DNA from: Sporocytophaga sp.
Lineage (GTDB): Bacteria > Bacteroidota > Bacteroidia > Cytophagales > Cytophagaceae
DNA length: 57,869 nucleotides
Reading direction: 5' to 3'
NCBI RefSeq assembly: GCF_017745095.1
Contig: NZ_JAGHZZ010000024.1
Coordinates: forward strand, 1-57,869
The notes under the pieces were generated by a model. It saw nothing but the letters and a program-made list of their open reading frames with translations, was not told the origin of the DNA and did not search any database. Positions 1 through 8,511 of this stretch are shown piece by piece. The translations under genes and the position numbers were made by a program. Within the stretch, counting starts at the first letter, position 1, and each line of letters begins with the position of its first letter.

Positions 1-2067
1 TGATACAAGACCAGAGGTAGAGAAAGAGTAGTTACCCATTTCATGAACAAATGCAAAATTGCTTTCGATAAAACCCTTCCAACGAAAGTCACTATTTTGG
101 TTTGAGCTAATTGCAGCATTAAGATAAGTTCCTTGGGTTCCGTATACACGGTCCATTTTATATCTTGCTTTGTTAATTGTAAACTTTTTCTCAATTGGAA
201 AGCCGCAATTATCACTTACCTTAACTTGATATTCTCCGTAAGCGAAGTCTTTATCCGGAGTGAAGTAAATAACTATTAAGCCTGATAAAACTCTTATGGA
301 ATCCGGAATAAACTCTGAATTGTTTTGAACATTTATAACTTTAAAAGTCTTGCCCCAATTATATTGGCAACTGGTAGGATCAAAGAAACTACTATTATTT
401 ATATGTAATGATACTTGTGCGGGGGATGATAAAGTTATAAAAACGGAATCTCTGTCTATCCTGGGGTTCGCTATATATATTGAGGAATTAGTAGATATCC
501 AACCATTACAGGTTTTCGCTGCCATATCTATATTTAGATTATAGCTTCCACTTTTAATATTTGACGGTACCTTATAAAATATATCATAAACAGAAGTACC
601 AGTAACGGATAGTTTTATAGAATCTATATTGATCTTATCTGTTCCATTGGAAAAATAAAAATTTTCCTTTTTTAAATTCAGACAGGTATCAGATATTGAA
701 TTTCCTACTAATCTGCCTGCTACTTTTTGATCGTTATAATATGAAGTTGTAGCAGGAGTTTTTCCCTCATAACCTAGATCATAAGAATTCATTTTTATTT
801 TTGCTGCGATTTCTGAGTCGTAACAACCTAAGCTGTCTTTAATCATAAGATAAACCGAATCAGCTGCATACCTAGTAGGGATAAAAAAATATGCCCGAAA
901 AACGTCCGAATCTATCTTTAATGAATCAGCTATAATTTTTCCTCCATTTTTCAATAACATTGAAAAATTTTCGCGTTTATTACTGATACAATTTTTTGAG
1001 ATTTTAGAATCTCTGCTATCCCCTATATAAATAGTATTCGTGCGTGCAGGAAGTAAAGTTGCGTTAGAAGAAATTTGCGATTTACTTAAGTTCATGCCTT
1101 TAATAGGAGACAGACATGAGTTCTTGAAAACTATTTCATACTCTCCATATTCAGCATTATAGGGAATATCTAATTTTACATTTACTGACTTTGATGACGG
1201 ATAATCGGTTGCTTGAGCAGGAATTTCTTTACCTGACTTTTTATGTTTCAAGACGCATTTATTTAAATCAATATTTTCACAAAACAAAGGAAATGATTGT
1301 GGACCGTAATAGTAAAAGTTAATCGATCTACCAGTACCTTTTATAAAATCATATTGATATGTATTTATCCAATTATCTCTGACAGTAAATTGTCTGACTT
1401 TTGCAACGCATGAAGTTCCAGACCAGAATATTAAATCATATTTTCCAATCGCTGCATCCTTTGGAATTTTATAATATAATACAACCTGCCCATTTGCAAA
1501 AGTCATTGAGTCTAAGCTGATAATTCGTCCACCTGTTGTTTGAGACAAGACTATATCGGATTTTGTAAGACTTTGGCAAAAACGTGAGTTAATCTTTTGA
1601 CTAAAATTTATAGTGGTTCTGTATGAATTATTTCTGTAAAAATTGTCGATATCACCAATTGAATTATTGTAGGCGTAGGTATCTATATATGAAAAAGTTA
1701 TAGGCTTCACCTGAAAAAAGTCCTCTACCAGAACTTTACAACCTGTTTCTTTCTGAAAACTTATTTCATATAAACCATCAACTCTTGGTACATCCCTGAT
1801 AATCAGGTTTAATCTTTTTGTTGAAGAATTATAATAAATACTATCCGGTGCAAAAGAAAAACTCGTAGTTGTACTTTCGAACCGGACATGCTCCTTCTTG
1901 ACAGGAGTATAACATTTGGTCGCATCAAAATTCAGGTTTATATCGACTATTGCCGAATCGCCCATAGAGGCTACTGTGCCAGAGTATATTCTGATCTGAG
2001 CATATAACCCGTTCACTGTGGATAGGATAAAAAATGCCAGCATTGGCAGGAATCTAAAATTTTTCAT
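1..2067 (-). CDS. Large secreted protein with six Cys-paired repeats (3' end outside window)
   Basis: An open frame of 689 codons starts at 2067 and runs off the left edge without a stop, so the C-terminus is missing. Residues 1-23 are a typical signal peptide (hydrophobic core, cleavage expected after LYA before Gln). The rest has six tandem modules of about 100 residues. Each has one Cys pair 54-58 residues apart: C52/C110, C164/C220, C263/C318, C360/C415, C462/C520, C567/C621. A short signature recurs before the second Cys (aromatic or hydrophobic strand, a Pro, then Tyr-Gly-x-Tyr or similar). This looks like Ig-like beta-sandwich domains with a disulphide, as in Bacteroidota surface adhesins; a T9SS signal would be expected beyond the edge. 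A TATTTTTG -7-like element lies at 2086-2093. I do not recognise a specific function. Confidence 0.85.
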   Translation of the reverse strand, partial: MKNFRFLPMLAFFILSTVNGLYAQIRIYSGTVASMGDSAIVDINLNFDATKCYTPVKKEHVRFESTTTSFSFAPDSIYYNSSTKRLNLIIRDVPRVDGLYEISFQKETGCKVLVEDFFQVKPITFSYIDTYAYNNSIGDIDNFYRNNSYRTTINFSQKINSRFCQSLTKSDIVLSQTTGGRIISLDSMTFANGQVVLYYKIPKDAAIGKYDLIFWSGTSCVAKVRQFTVRDNWINTYQYDFIKGTGRSINFYYYGPQSFPLFCENIDLNKCVLKHKKSGKEIPAQATDYPSSKSVNVKLDIPYNAEYGEYEIVFKNSCLSPIKGMNLSKSQISSNATLLPARTNTIYIGDSRDSKISKNCISNKRENFSMLLKNGGKIIADSLKIDSDVFRAYFFIPTRYAADSVYLMIKDSLGCYDSEIAAKIKMNSYDLGYEGKTPATTSYYNDQKVAGRLVGNSISDTCLNLKKENFYFSNGTDKINIDSIKLSVTGTSVYDIFYKVPSNIKSGSYNLNIDMAAKTCNGWISTNSSIYIANPRIDRDSVFITLSSPAQVSLHINNSSFFDPTSCQYNWGKTFKVINVQNNSEFIPDSIRVLSGLIVIYFTPDKDFAYGEYQVKVSDNCGFPIEKKFTINKARYKMDRVYGTQGTYLNAAISSNQNSDFRWKGFIESNFAFVHEMGNYSFSTSGLVS

Positions 2068-2363
2068 CAGTGGAAATTTATAGAACAAAAATACGCAAAT
2101 TATTATACAAAGTTAAAGGTAGGAACTTTCAGGAAGTTCTTTAAAAATATTGGTTCTAACCTAAGGAGAGATGCGCAGATAAAACTTTACAAATAAACAA
2201 TCTATATAACTAATAAAAATTCTCTCTCTCTCTAAAAATTTCTATTTGTGCGTGTGAGTTCTTTCATAAGGGCATCAAACGGGGAAAAGTAAAGGAAGTT
2301 TCTTTTTTAACGCATGCGCATATCAGATCCATAGGCGCTTGTTTTATTTATCTCGAATTTGCA

Positions 2364-2809
2364 TTGGAACTACTTGTGGAAACAGATAAACTTAAAGCAT
2401 TTCACAAATCACGCGAAAGGGTAAGAATTTATCTTGAACAAAACGCTATTCTCTCCGACTACGAAATATTCAGGTTTAACAGGACTTTATCCCAACCTGA
2501 CAATTTCTATAATATCAGACCTATATATGAATATAAAGAGGAAGAGCTGAGTGCATCAGGCTATGTGCTTCATACTTTGGAATCTGCTCTTTGGTGTTTT
2601 TGAATACAGATTGTTATAGAGATGTAGTATTGAAAGCCGTTAACTGAGGCTTAGACACAGACACTACTGGATCAGTTACTGGTGGTTTAGCAGGATTATA
2701 TTATGGGGACAATGCCATTCCTGATAAATGGATAAATGTTTTAGCGAGGAAAGAAGATATTGAAAAGTTAGCGATTAAGTTAGAAGTGAAGTATTTTTCC
2801 GGAGAGTAA
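2364..2809 (+). pseudogene. ADP-ribosylglycohydrolase (DraG family) remnant, frameshifted and interrupted
   Basis: The first 79 codons (2364-2603) end in a motif typical of the C-terminal half of DraG-family hydrolases (HTLESALWCF). After a frameshift around 2595-2602, the family sequence continues in another frame as LNTDCYRDVVLKAVN, then an in-frame TGA at 2645-2647 where the family normally has a Gly-rich codon. It continues with the metal-binding DTDTTG signature and a GGLAGLYYG segment to a stop at 2807-2809. The N-terminal half of the fold, with the other metal ligands, is not visible upstream. One frameshift, one nonsense codon and a missing N-terminus make it a decayed gene. Family proteins remove ADP-ribose from modified proteins or small molecules. 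Confidence 0.8.
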
Positions 2810-2930
2810 CATTTGCATAGTATACACTCCTTTATATTCTTGTTGCAATCGAATCAAACCCCGATCTTCAACAACTCTGCTGGTGCGTTTTTGTAAAGCA
2901 TGACCCTATACTTAATCTAACTCACAATTG

Positions 2931-3857
2931 TCAGAATCTTTTCTGATCCTTATTCCGTTCAACTAATACAGACCCCACAATACTTACTATTAATATTCCA
3001 ATCACCACAATCAGTGCGATCAATGTTGGTATTTTAAAGATATCTGTCAATATCATTTTTACACCTACAAAAACTAATATAGAAGCTAAGCCATAATGCA
3101 GATAACGGAACTTCTGCATAAGCCCCGCAAATGCAAAATAAAGGGATCTCAATCCCAGTATGGCAAACACATTGGAGGTATAAACAATAAACTTGTCTGT
3201 AGTAATGGCAAGAATAGCAGGAATAGAATCAACTGCGAAAATCAGATCAGTTGTTTCAATCATAATCAAACTAAAAAATAAAGGAGTCATGTGTCTTTTA
3301 TGATCTATTCTAATAAAAAATTTATCGCTGTCATATTTTGGAGTTGCAGGGATAAATCTTTTAACCAGATTAATCATGATATTTTTTTTAGGTTCGACCT
3401 TCTTTTCCTTACGCACTGCCATTCTGATTCCTATAATAATCAGGAATGCTCCGAATATATAAACAAGCCAATGAAAACGTTCCAATAATTCTATTCCAAG
3501 AAATATAAAAATTGCTCTCATTACCAGAGCCCCAAGAATTCCCCAAAAGAGTACCCTGTGCTGGTATTGATCAGGGACCTGTACATATTTAAAAATTAAC
3601 AGAATGACAAAAATATTATCAATGCTCAGCGATTTTTCAATAAGGTATCCCGTAAGAAAATCAAGTGCCTGATCAGGACCTTGCCATAGATAAATAATTA
3701 AATTAAAACTCAAGGCAAGAGATATCCAGAATACTGTCCATAGGATTGATTCTTTGAATGAAACTACATGGGCTTTTCTATGAAATACCCCTAAATCAAA
3801 TGCCAGAATGATTAAGACAAAAACATTGAAAAATATCCAATAAAAAACATTAGGCAT
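2931..3857 (-). CDS. TerC/Alx family integral membrane protein
   Basis: 308 residues with about seven to nine hydrophobic helices. The sequence follows the TerC/Alx family throughout: an acidic FDLGVFHRK segment after TM1, the strongly conserved LTGYLIEKSLSIDNIFV segment around residues 88-104, and a second acidic membrane motif TTDLIFAVDSIPAILAIT near residues 202-219. The membrane aspartates and glutamates of these motifs are expected metal-coordinating residues. Alx in E. coli is linked to manganese export and pH response, and TerC to tellurite resistance; which substrate applies here cannot be read from sequence. The size matches Alx (about 320 residues). It is monocistronic, with its start ATG well placed before the first helix. 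Confidence 0.9.
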   Translation of the reverse strand: MPNVFYWIFFNVFVLIILAFDLGVFHRKAHVVSFKESILWTVFWISLALSFNLIIYLWQGPDQALDFLTGYLIEKSLSIDNIFVILLIFKYVQVPDQYQHRVLFWGILGALVMRAIFIFLGIELLERFHWLVYIFGAFLIIIGIRMAVRKEKKVEPKKNIMINLVKRFIPATPKYDSDKFFIRIDHKRHMTPLFFSLIMIETTDLIFAVDSIPAILAITTDKFIVYTSNVFAILGLRSLYFAFAGLMQKFRYLHYGLASILVFVGVKMILTDIFKIPTLIALIVVIGILIVSIVGSVLVERNKDQKRF

Positions 3858-3974
3858 ATAGTTTAATAAGAAACATACCGATAAATCCTCTAGGCTCTGA
3901 GTGCATATGCTGGTACGTCCATTTCCAGAATTTAAGCATATTAAGGATAACTAACGCACTTAATGATCAGAGAA

Positions 3975-4145
3975 TTAGAACAACCTATTTCTTATTTTAA
4001 AGTTTATTCTAAGGCCAATTCTGCTATTGCTCCCTACTCTTGCTGCTCCGGCAATTGCAATAATACTGTAATTTATTGCATTATCGAATCTTTCTATCTG
4101 ATCCAGAGTAAAATATTGAACTAAAAGGCTAACTTCCGCTAAAGT
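3975..4145 (-). pseudogene. Possible C-terminal remnant of an outer-membrane beta-barrel gene
   Basis: The 327-bp gap between the TerC-like gene and the M43 protease holds a minus-strand frame of 56 codons with no start codon at its head (TAA at 4146-4148) that ends at 3975. The residues alternate polar and hydrophobic like beta-strands and end NFKIRNRLF, like the last strands of an outer-membrane barrel with a terminal Phe. With no start and no upstream homologous sequence it would be a gene fragment. A chance open frame cannot be excluded. Confidence 0.3.
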
Positions 4146-4184
4146 TTAAAATTTAACGCTACTAACAGAATACACACTAAGTAC

Positions 4185-6308
4185 ATGAAATACCTTCTAC
4201 TTTTACTAAGCTTATTTACATCTTCGCTAACATATGGTCAAGATCGTTGCGGCACTATGCAGGTCCGACAAAATAACGTGACCAAAAATCCGGCACTGCT
4301 TGAAAACGTTTCCAGACAAGAGCTACAGACACAAAAATTTACTCGCCAAAATCAGGGATTAAGGAGAACAGCTGCAGCACCAGTAATTCCAGTTGTAGTA
4401 CATGTGCTCTACAATACGGCTGCTCAAAATATCACAGATGCCATGATTCAGTCTCAAATTGACGTTCTCAATCATGACTATTCAGCCACCAATAGTGATA
4501 TATCCAATGTATCTGCAGAATTTCAACCTGTGATTGGAAATCCGAATATGCAATTCGCACTCGCCATAAGAGACCCAAATGGCAAAACCACAAATGGAAT
4601 TATTAGAAAACAAACAAATAAAACCTCTTTTTCTCAAACTCAGGAGGAAGCAAAATATAGTAGTAAAGGCGGAGATGACGCATGGCCATCAGGAAGTTAC
4701 TTAAACATTTGGGTGGTACCGGAAATTGGAGCATCAGCAGGTACTGTTCTTGGTTATGCAACTTTTCCTGGCACCGCGCCCGAAGCGGAAGATGGAGTTG
4801 TAATAGCATACAAATACTTCGGCCTTAATATAATTTCTGCTGAAAACAACCTTGGCAGGACGGCAACGCACGAAGTAGCTCATTGGTTTAATTTATACCA
4901 TACTTTTCAGGATGGTTGTGTCGGGACAAACAGCACAACCTGCGAGACCAGAGGTGATCTGGTTTGTGACACACCTCCATCAGTGGATGGTAGCTATGAT
5001 TGCGCAACAAGGAACTCTTGTACAGAAAGTCCAGATCATAATGATATGGCTATGAATTATATGAATTATGCCGATGATGCTTGTCTTGTTATGTTTTCCG
5101 CTGGCCAGGCAACAAGAATGCAGGCAGCATTAAATGGCCCAAGAGCATCTCTGCTTACATCAAAAGGATTAACCCCTCCGATAGTAGCAGCTTTAAATGC
5201 TTCATTAGAAAACATATCTGGTGTTAGCGGTAACTTTTGTACAAACGCTGTTTATCCATCTCTAACTATCCGTAATGGAGGTACCACCAACACAATTACC
5301 AGCATTAATTATACTTATAAAGTTGATAATGGAACAGCGCAATCGCTTTCGTGGACAGGTAGCTTAGCAACAGGTTCTGCTACAACGATTAACCTACCCA
5401 CTGTATCAGGCTTATCAAAAGGGAACCATACCTATGCAGTAAATATAACTCAGGTAAATGGAAAGACAGATGGAAATCCAGAAGATGACCTTTTGACGAA
5501 GAGCTTTACTGTTTTACCTGTTCAGGAGCTTCCATATTCTGAAAGCTTTGAAAATTCAGGTCAGCTTCCCAATGGCTGGAGCATTAATAATCCTGACAAT
5601 AGCAAGACATGGGAACTAACTAGTGCAGCTGCAATTAATGGTACTTACTCCATAGTAGCCAATAATTTCGAATATGAGAATGGCCGGATTGATGACCTCC
5701 TCTCGCCACTTATTGCTATTGGTTCCAACGCTGAATTAAAATTTGATATTGCATACAAACTTTTTACAGAAGAAACTCAGGATGAAAACTATTCAGATAC
5801 CTTAACAGTGCTGGCAAGTGCGGATTGCGGAATTACCTATGATGTTCTTTCTAAAGAATTCGGAACAAAACTGACTACTGGTGAGCCATATTTTACAAGT
5901 GATCAGTTTGTCCCAGCCGCAAATGAATGGAAAACCAAAACCATTGATTTAAGGAACTACGAAGGGAAAACTACCAGGATAATATTTAGAAATACTTCTG
6001 ACAACGAGAACATGCTCTACCTGGACAATGTCCGATTTGAAGGCACACCTCTAGGAATAGATGATCCAGCTGCAAGTGCGGACCAAATAAAGTTATATCC
6101 GAATCCGACACAAGGTTCTTTTGTTATAAATGCTATCAGCAATATAGACTTTATTGCCATCTATGATCTTCTTGGCGGAGAAATTCAAAGTATAAATCCG
6201 GATGGAACAAACCAAACTGTGGATTTGAGTGCAAAACCAGCAGGCGTTTATATAGTAAAAATAAGCGCCGGAGGACGAACTAAAGTCACAAAAGTTATCC
6301 TAGACTAA
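4185..6308 (+). CDS. Secreted M43 (pappalysin-like) zinc metalloprotease with T9SS type A signal
   Basis: 707 residues. The signal peptide is residues 1-18 (cleavage after TYG before Gln). The catalytic domain, about residues 65-330, has the extended zinc motif HEVAHWFNLYH (ligands H229, H233, H239; catalytic E230) and a downstream Met-turn region (MNYMNY). Next come a CARDB/Ig-like region (about 335-450) and a jelly-roll-like segment beginning LPYSESFEN (about 455-625). The C-terminal ~75 residues start with LYPNPTQGSF and end with the short basic strand seen in T9SS type A sorting domains. M43 enzymes are extracellular endopeptidases of the metzincin clan. The second M43 protease of the window (23941-25728) has the same layout. 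A strong hairpin terminator follows directly. Confidence 0.93.
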   Translation: MKYLLLLLSLFTSSLTYGQDRCGTMQVRQNNVTKNPALLENVSRQELQTQKFTRQNQGLRRTAAAPVIPVVVHVLYNTAAQNITDAMIQSQIDVLNHDYSATNSDISNVSAEFQPVIGNPNMQFALAIRDPNGKTTNGIIRKQTNKTSFSQTQEEAKYSSKGGDDAWPSGSYLNIWVVPEIGASAGTVLGYATFPGTAPEAEDGVVIAYKYFGLNIISAENNLGRTATHEVAHWFNLYHTFQDGCVGTNSTTCETRGDLVCDTPPSVDGSYDCATRNSCTESPDHNDMAMNYMNYADDACLVMFSAGQATRMQAALNGPRASLLTSKGLTPPIVAALNASLENISGVSGNFCTNAVYPSLTIRNGGTTNTITSINYTYKVDNGTAQSLSWTGSLATGSATTINLPTVSGLSKGNHTYAVNITQVNGKTDGNPEDDLLTKSFTVLPVQELPYSESFENSGQLPNGWSINNPDNSKTWELTSAAAINGTYSIVANNFEYENGRIDDLLSPLIAIGSNAELKFDIAYKLFTEETQDENYSDTLTVLASADCGITYDVLSKEFGTKLTTGEPYFTSDQFVPAANEWKTKTIDLRNYEGKTTRIIFRNTSDNENMLYLDNVRFEGTPLGIDDPAASADQIKLYPNPTQGSFVINAISNIDFIAIYDLLGGEIQSINPDGTNQTVDLSAKPAGVYIVKISAGGRTKVTKVILD

Positions 6309-6310
6309 AA

Positions 6311-6346
6311 AGCAAAAAGGCCGCTCCTATAAGCGGCCTTTTTGCT
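6311..6346 (+). terminator. Strong bidirectional intrinsic terminator
   Basis: Perfect 15-bp stem (6311-6325 with 6332-6346) and a 6-nt loop, with a GC-rich centre and A-tract/T-tract flanks. It follows the M43 protease stop by two bases. The A/T flanks make it symmetrical, so it could also end transcription coming from the minus-strand small ORF at 6348-6437. Confidence 0.9.
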
Positions 6347-6347
6347 T

Positions 6348-6437
6348 TTAAAGCGCTCTGACGATAGCTGTCTTGAGTGCAATTTTAGCTTTATTGATTG
6401 TTGTCAAAAATGATCCAATAAAGTTATCTTCTTTCAT
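6348..6437 (-). CDS. Possible 29-residue small peptide
   Basis: A short ATG frame of 29 codons starts at 6437, preceded by a purine-rich run (AAGGGAAAGT) at a distance suitable for a ribosome site, and ends next to the bidirectional terminator at 6311-6346. The peptide begins MKEDNFIGSFL and continues as a cationic stretch with hydrophobic residues at about 3-4-residue spacing, as in an amphipathic helix, ending RAL. Small peptides of this kind can be toxins, bacteriocin-like peptides or regulatory peptides, but no family is recognised. Translation is unproven and chance is a real alternative. Confidence 0.3.
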   Translation of the reverse strand: MKEDNFIGSFLTTINKAKIALKTAIVRAL

Positions 6438-6587
6438 CTTTTACTTTCCCTTATTTCACAGGTTGCTCTCCCTAACACATTTCATTTTATCAGGACAGTT
6501 TGTTCAATAAACGTATTTCCAACATTAGATTTTTTCTCTATTCAAACTATTCAAATTCCAGTCTGTTTATACCCCAAAGCACTTTAA

Positions 6588-8483
6588 ATGACCCAGGTAG
6601 CTAACAAAAACGAAGTCACCGAAAGGATTCTTATGCTCTTTGGTATTTGTTTTTGTTTTCTGGGTACGATTATTCCTTTGCTGGTGCTTAGTTTAAGATT
6701 CGTTGACTATCCGCTGCTGTATACTATTACACCGGGTCATTTCATTATGAATCCCCTAACTTCCATCTGTTTTATAATTATCGGTATTGCTACATGGTTT
6801 TCAAGAAAGGAGGAAATAAAACAACAGCATTATTACCTTGTAACTTCCCTAAGTCTGCTTGTATTGGCCTATTGCAGCAGCATGTTATTATTTCTATCCC
6901 TTGGCTTAAGTTATCAGCCTGACAAAGTTATACTTGGTTTACTGGTTGGCGACCAGAAACAGCTGTCGACGACTTTGAGCTATAAGGGTATGGCAATAAA
7001 TAATGCAATCGGTATAAGCTTGCTGGCGATATCCATACTCTTCATAGATAAAAAAAAGATATTGTTCTCTAATCCACAAAACATCAATTACTTTGTCATA
7101 TTCTTATCGTTCCTAACTATTTATGGTTATGTATATTCTGTTGAGGAGTTATACACGCTTGGAGGAATACCAATGTCTTTTTTCAGCTCATTATCCATGT
7201 TGTTTCTTTCATCATCAGCACTTTTACTCAGACCATATAAAGGATCAATGAAATATTTGGTAGGACAAAATCCGGCAGAGGTTTTTATGATGCGTTTTCT
7301 TGCGTTCTTTGTCCCCTTGGTACTGGGCTATCTGAAAATAAGCGGAGAAGAAGCTCATCTCTATAGCAAAAACGTAGGTACTGCATTTATGGCAATTGCC
7401 ACTTATTTCATTTCAATTATGCTGCTGGGATGGAAATCAACTATCCAATATAAACTTCAAGTGGCAAAACAGCAACAGTTAGAACTTATTAAAAAAGATA
7501 ATAAAAGGATAGAAAGGATTCTAAACAACTCACAGACTTTCGTTCAGATTATTGATATCCAGAGAGACTTAATAGTATTTTCCAACGAATCAGGACAAGG
7601 CAAATTGCGCACAGGTAAGGAGATAGAAGGTAAGACAATGTCAGAAATTATAAAAGAAAGGATACATCCCGATGACTTCCTTGTTATTGAAGAGCGTAAT
7701 ATGATACTACCCGGACTCAATGATGGTGAATTTAATGATATTTCCTTCAGACTCTTAAACGAGTGGGGAGACAATACATGGCTGTTCTCCAGGGCAATTG
7801 TCTTTTCCCGAGATAAGAACGGGGCTGTAAAAGAGATTCTTTTCAACACCATCGATATTACAAACGAAAAGAAAAAAGAAGCAAAACTAAAAGAGCAAAA
7901 ATTAAGTCTGGAACAGAAGCAACTGGAGTTGGAAAAAGCAAATCGCAAACTAGAAGAGGCTAACAATAACCTGGAAGAAGAAGCACGCAAAAGAGCCTCT
8001 GAGCTATATAAGAGTGAGAAAAGATACAAAGATTATATACATAACAGTTTTAGCGGAATCATAGAATTTATACATACATCCGATATAGACACCAAACTGA
8101 CTGTAGAGGAACAGGTAGAAAAAATCAGAGAGGTCACTAGAATTAAACAAGTAAACCAAGTAGCTGCTGAACTACATGGATATAAAAATCCGGATACTTT
8201 GAAAGGTATGAAGCTATTGGAATTCGTGAATTTGCCTGAAGAGATCACCATGGCTTATATAGATGAGTTTGTCCGGTCAAATTATCGACTTGTAGGGAAA
8301 GAGCCGACTCAAATCACGAAAGAAGGCAAGTCAATAAAAGTATATTCGAACATGGTTGGTATAATAAGAAATCACTTTCTTGTAAAAGTCTGGGAGATAC
8401 AAAGACCTATTAGAATGAAAGATAATTATAATAAAGAGGAAACAGAAGTAAATACGGAAGATAGTGAAATAAGAAGTATTTGA
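6588..8483 (+). CDS. Membrane sensor protein: multi-TM domain plus two PAS domains, no output domain
   Basis: 631 residues. The N-terminal ~290 residues form about eight hydrophobic helices ending in the conserved stretch MRFLAFFVPLVLGYLKI and a last helix before LLGWKS. A PAS domain follows (about 300-420; WLFSRAIVF strand and DITNEKKKE end), then a Glu/Lys-rich coiled coil (about 422-478), then a second PAS-like domain (about 485-605). No His-kinase H-box or ATPase, GGDEF, EAL, phosphatase or DNA-binding domain follows: the protein ends about 25 residues after the second PAS fold. The next gene, 28 bp downstream, is a paralogue of the same layout, so the two probably form one transcript and may form a hetero-oligomer. 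Ligand and partner are unknown. Confidence 0.85.
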   Translation: MTQVANKNEVTERILMLFGICFCFLGTIIPLLVLSLRFVDYPLLYTITPGHFIMNPLTSICFIIIGIATWFSRKEEIKQQHYYLVTSLSLLVLAYCSSMLLFLSLGLSYQPDKVILGLLVGDQKQLSTTLSYKGMAINNAIGISLLAISILFIDKKKILFSNPQNINYFVIFLSFLTIYGYVYSVEELYTLGGIPMSFFSSLSMLFLSSSALLLRPYKGSMKYLVGQNPAEVFMMRFLAFFVPLVLGYLKISGEEAHLYSKNVGTAFMAIATYFISIMLLGWKSTIQYKLQVAKQQQLELIKKDNKRIERILNNSQTFVQIIDIQRDLIVFSNESGQGKLRTGKEIEGKTMSEIIKERIHPDDFLVIEERNMILPGLNDGEFNDISFRLLNEWGDNTWLFSRAIVFSRDKNGAVKEILFNTIDITNEKKKEAKLKEQKLSLEQKQLELEKANRKLEEANNNLEEEARKRASELYKSEKRYKDYIHNSFSGIIEFIHTSDIDTKLTVEEQVEKIREVTRIKQVNQVAAELHGYKNPDTLKGMKLLEFVNLPEEITMAYIDEFVRSNYRLVGKEPTQITKEGKSIKVYSNMVGIIRNHFLVKVWEIQRPIRMKDNYNKEETEVNTEDSEIRSI

Positions 8484-8511
8484 TAGATTATACCTAACCA
8501 GAACAAAAACC

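Noticed and set aside
2221-2233. CT dinucleotide run
   Set aside because: Only about six repeats in non-coding sequence, without an adjacent frame whose expression it could switch.
7544-8029. Minus-strand open frame of 161 codons opposite the first PAS sensor
   Set aside because: It is antisense to the coiled-coil and PAS region (Ser/Phe-rich from Glu/Lys codons) and has no independent signal.
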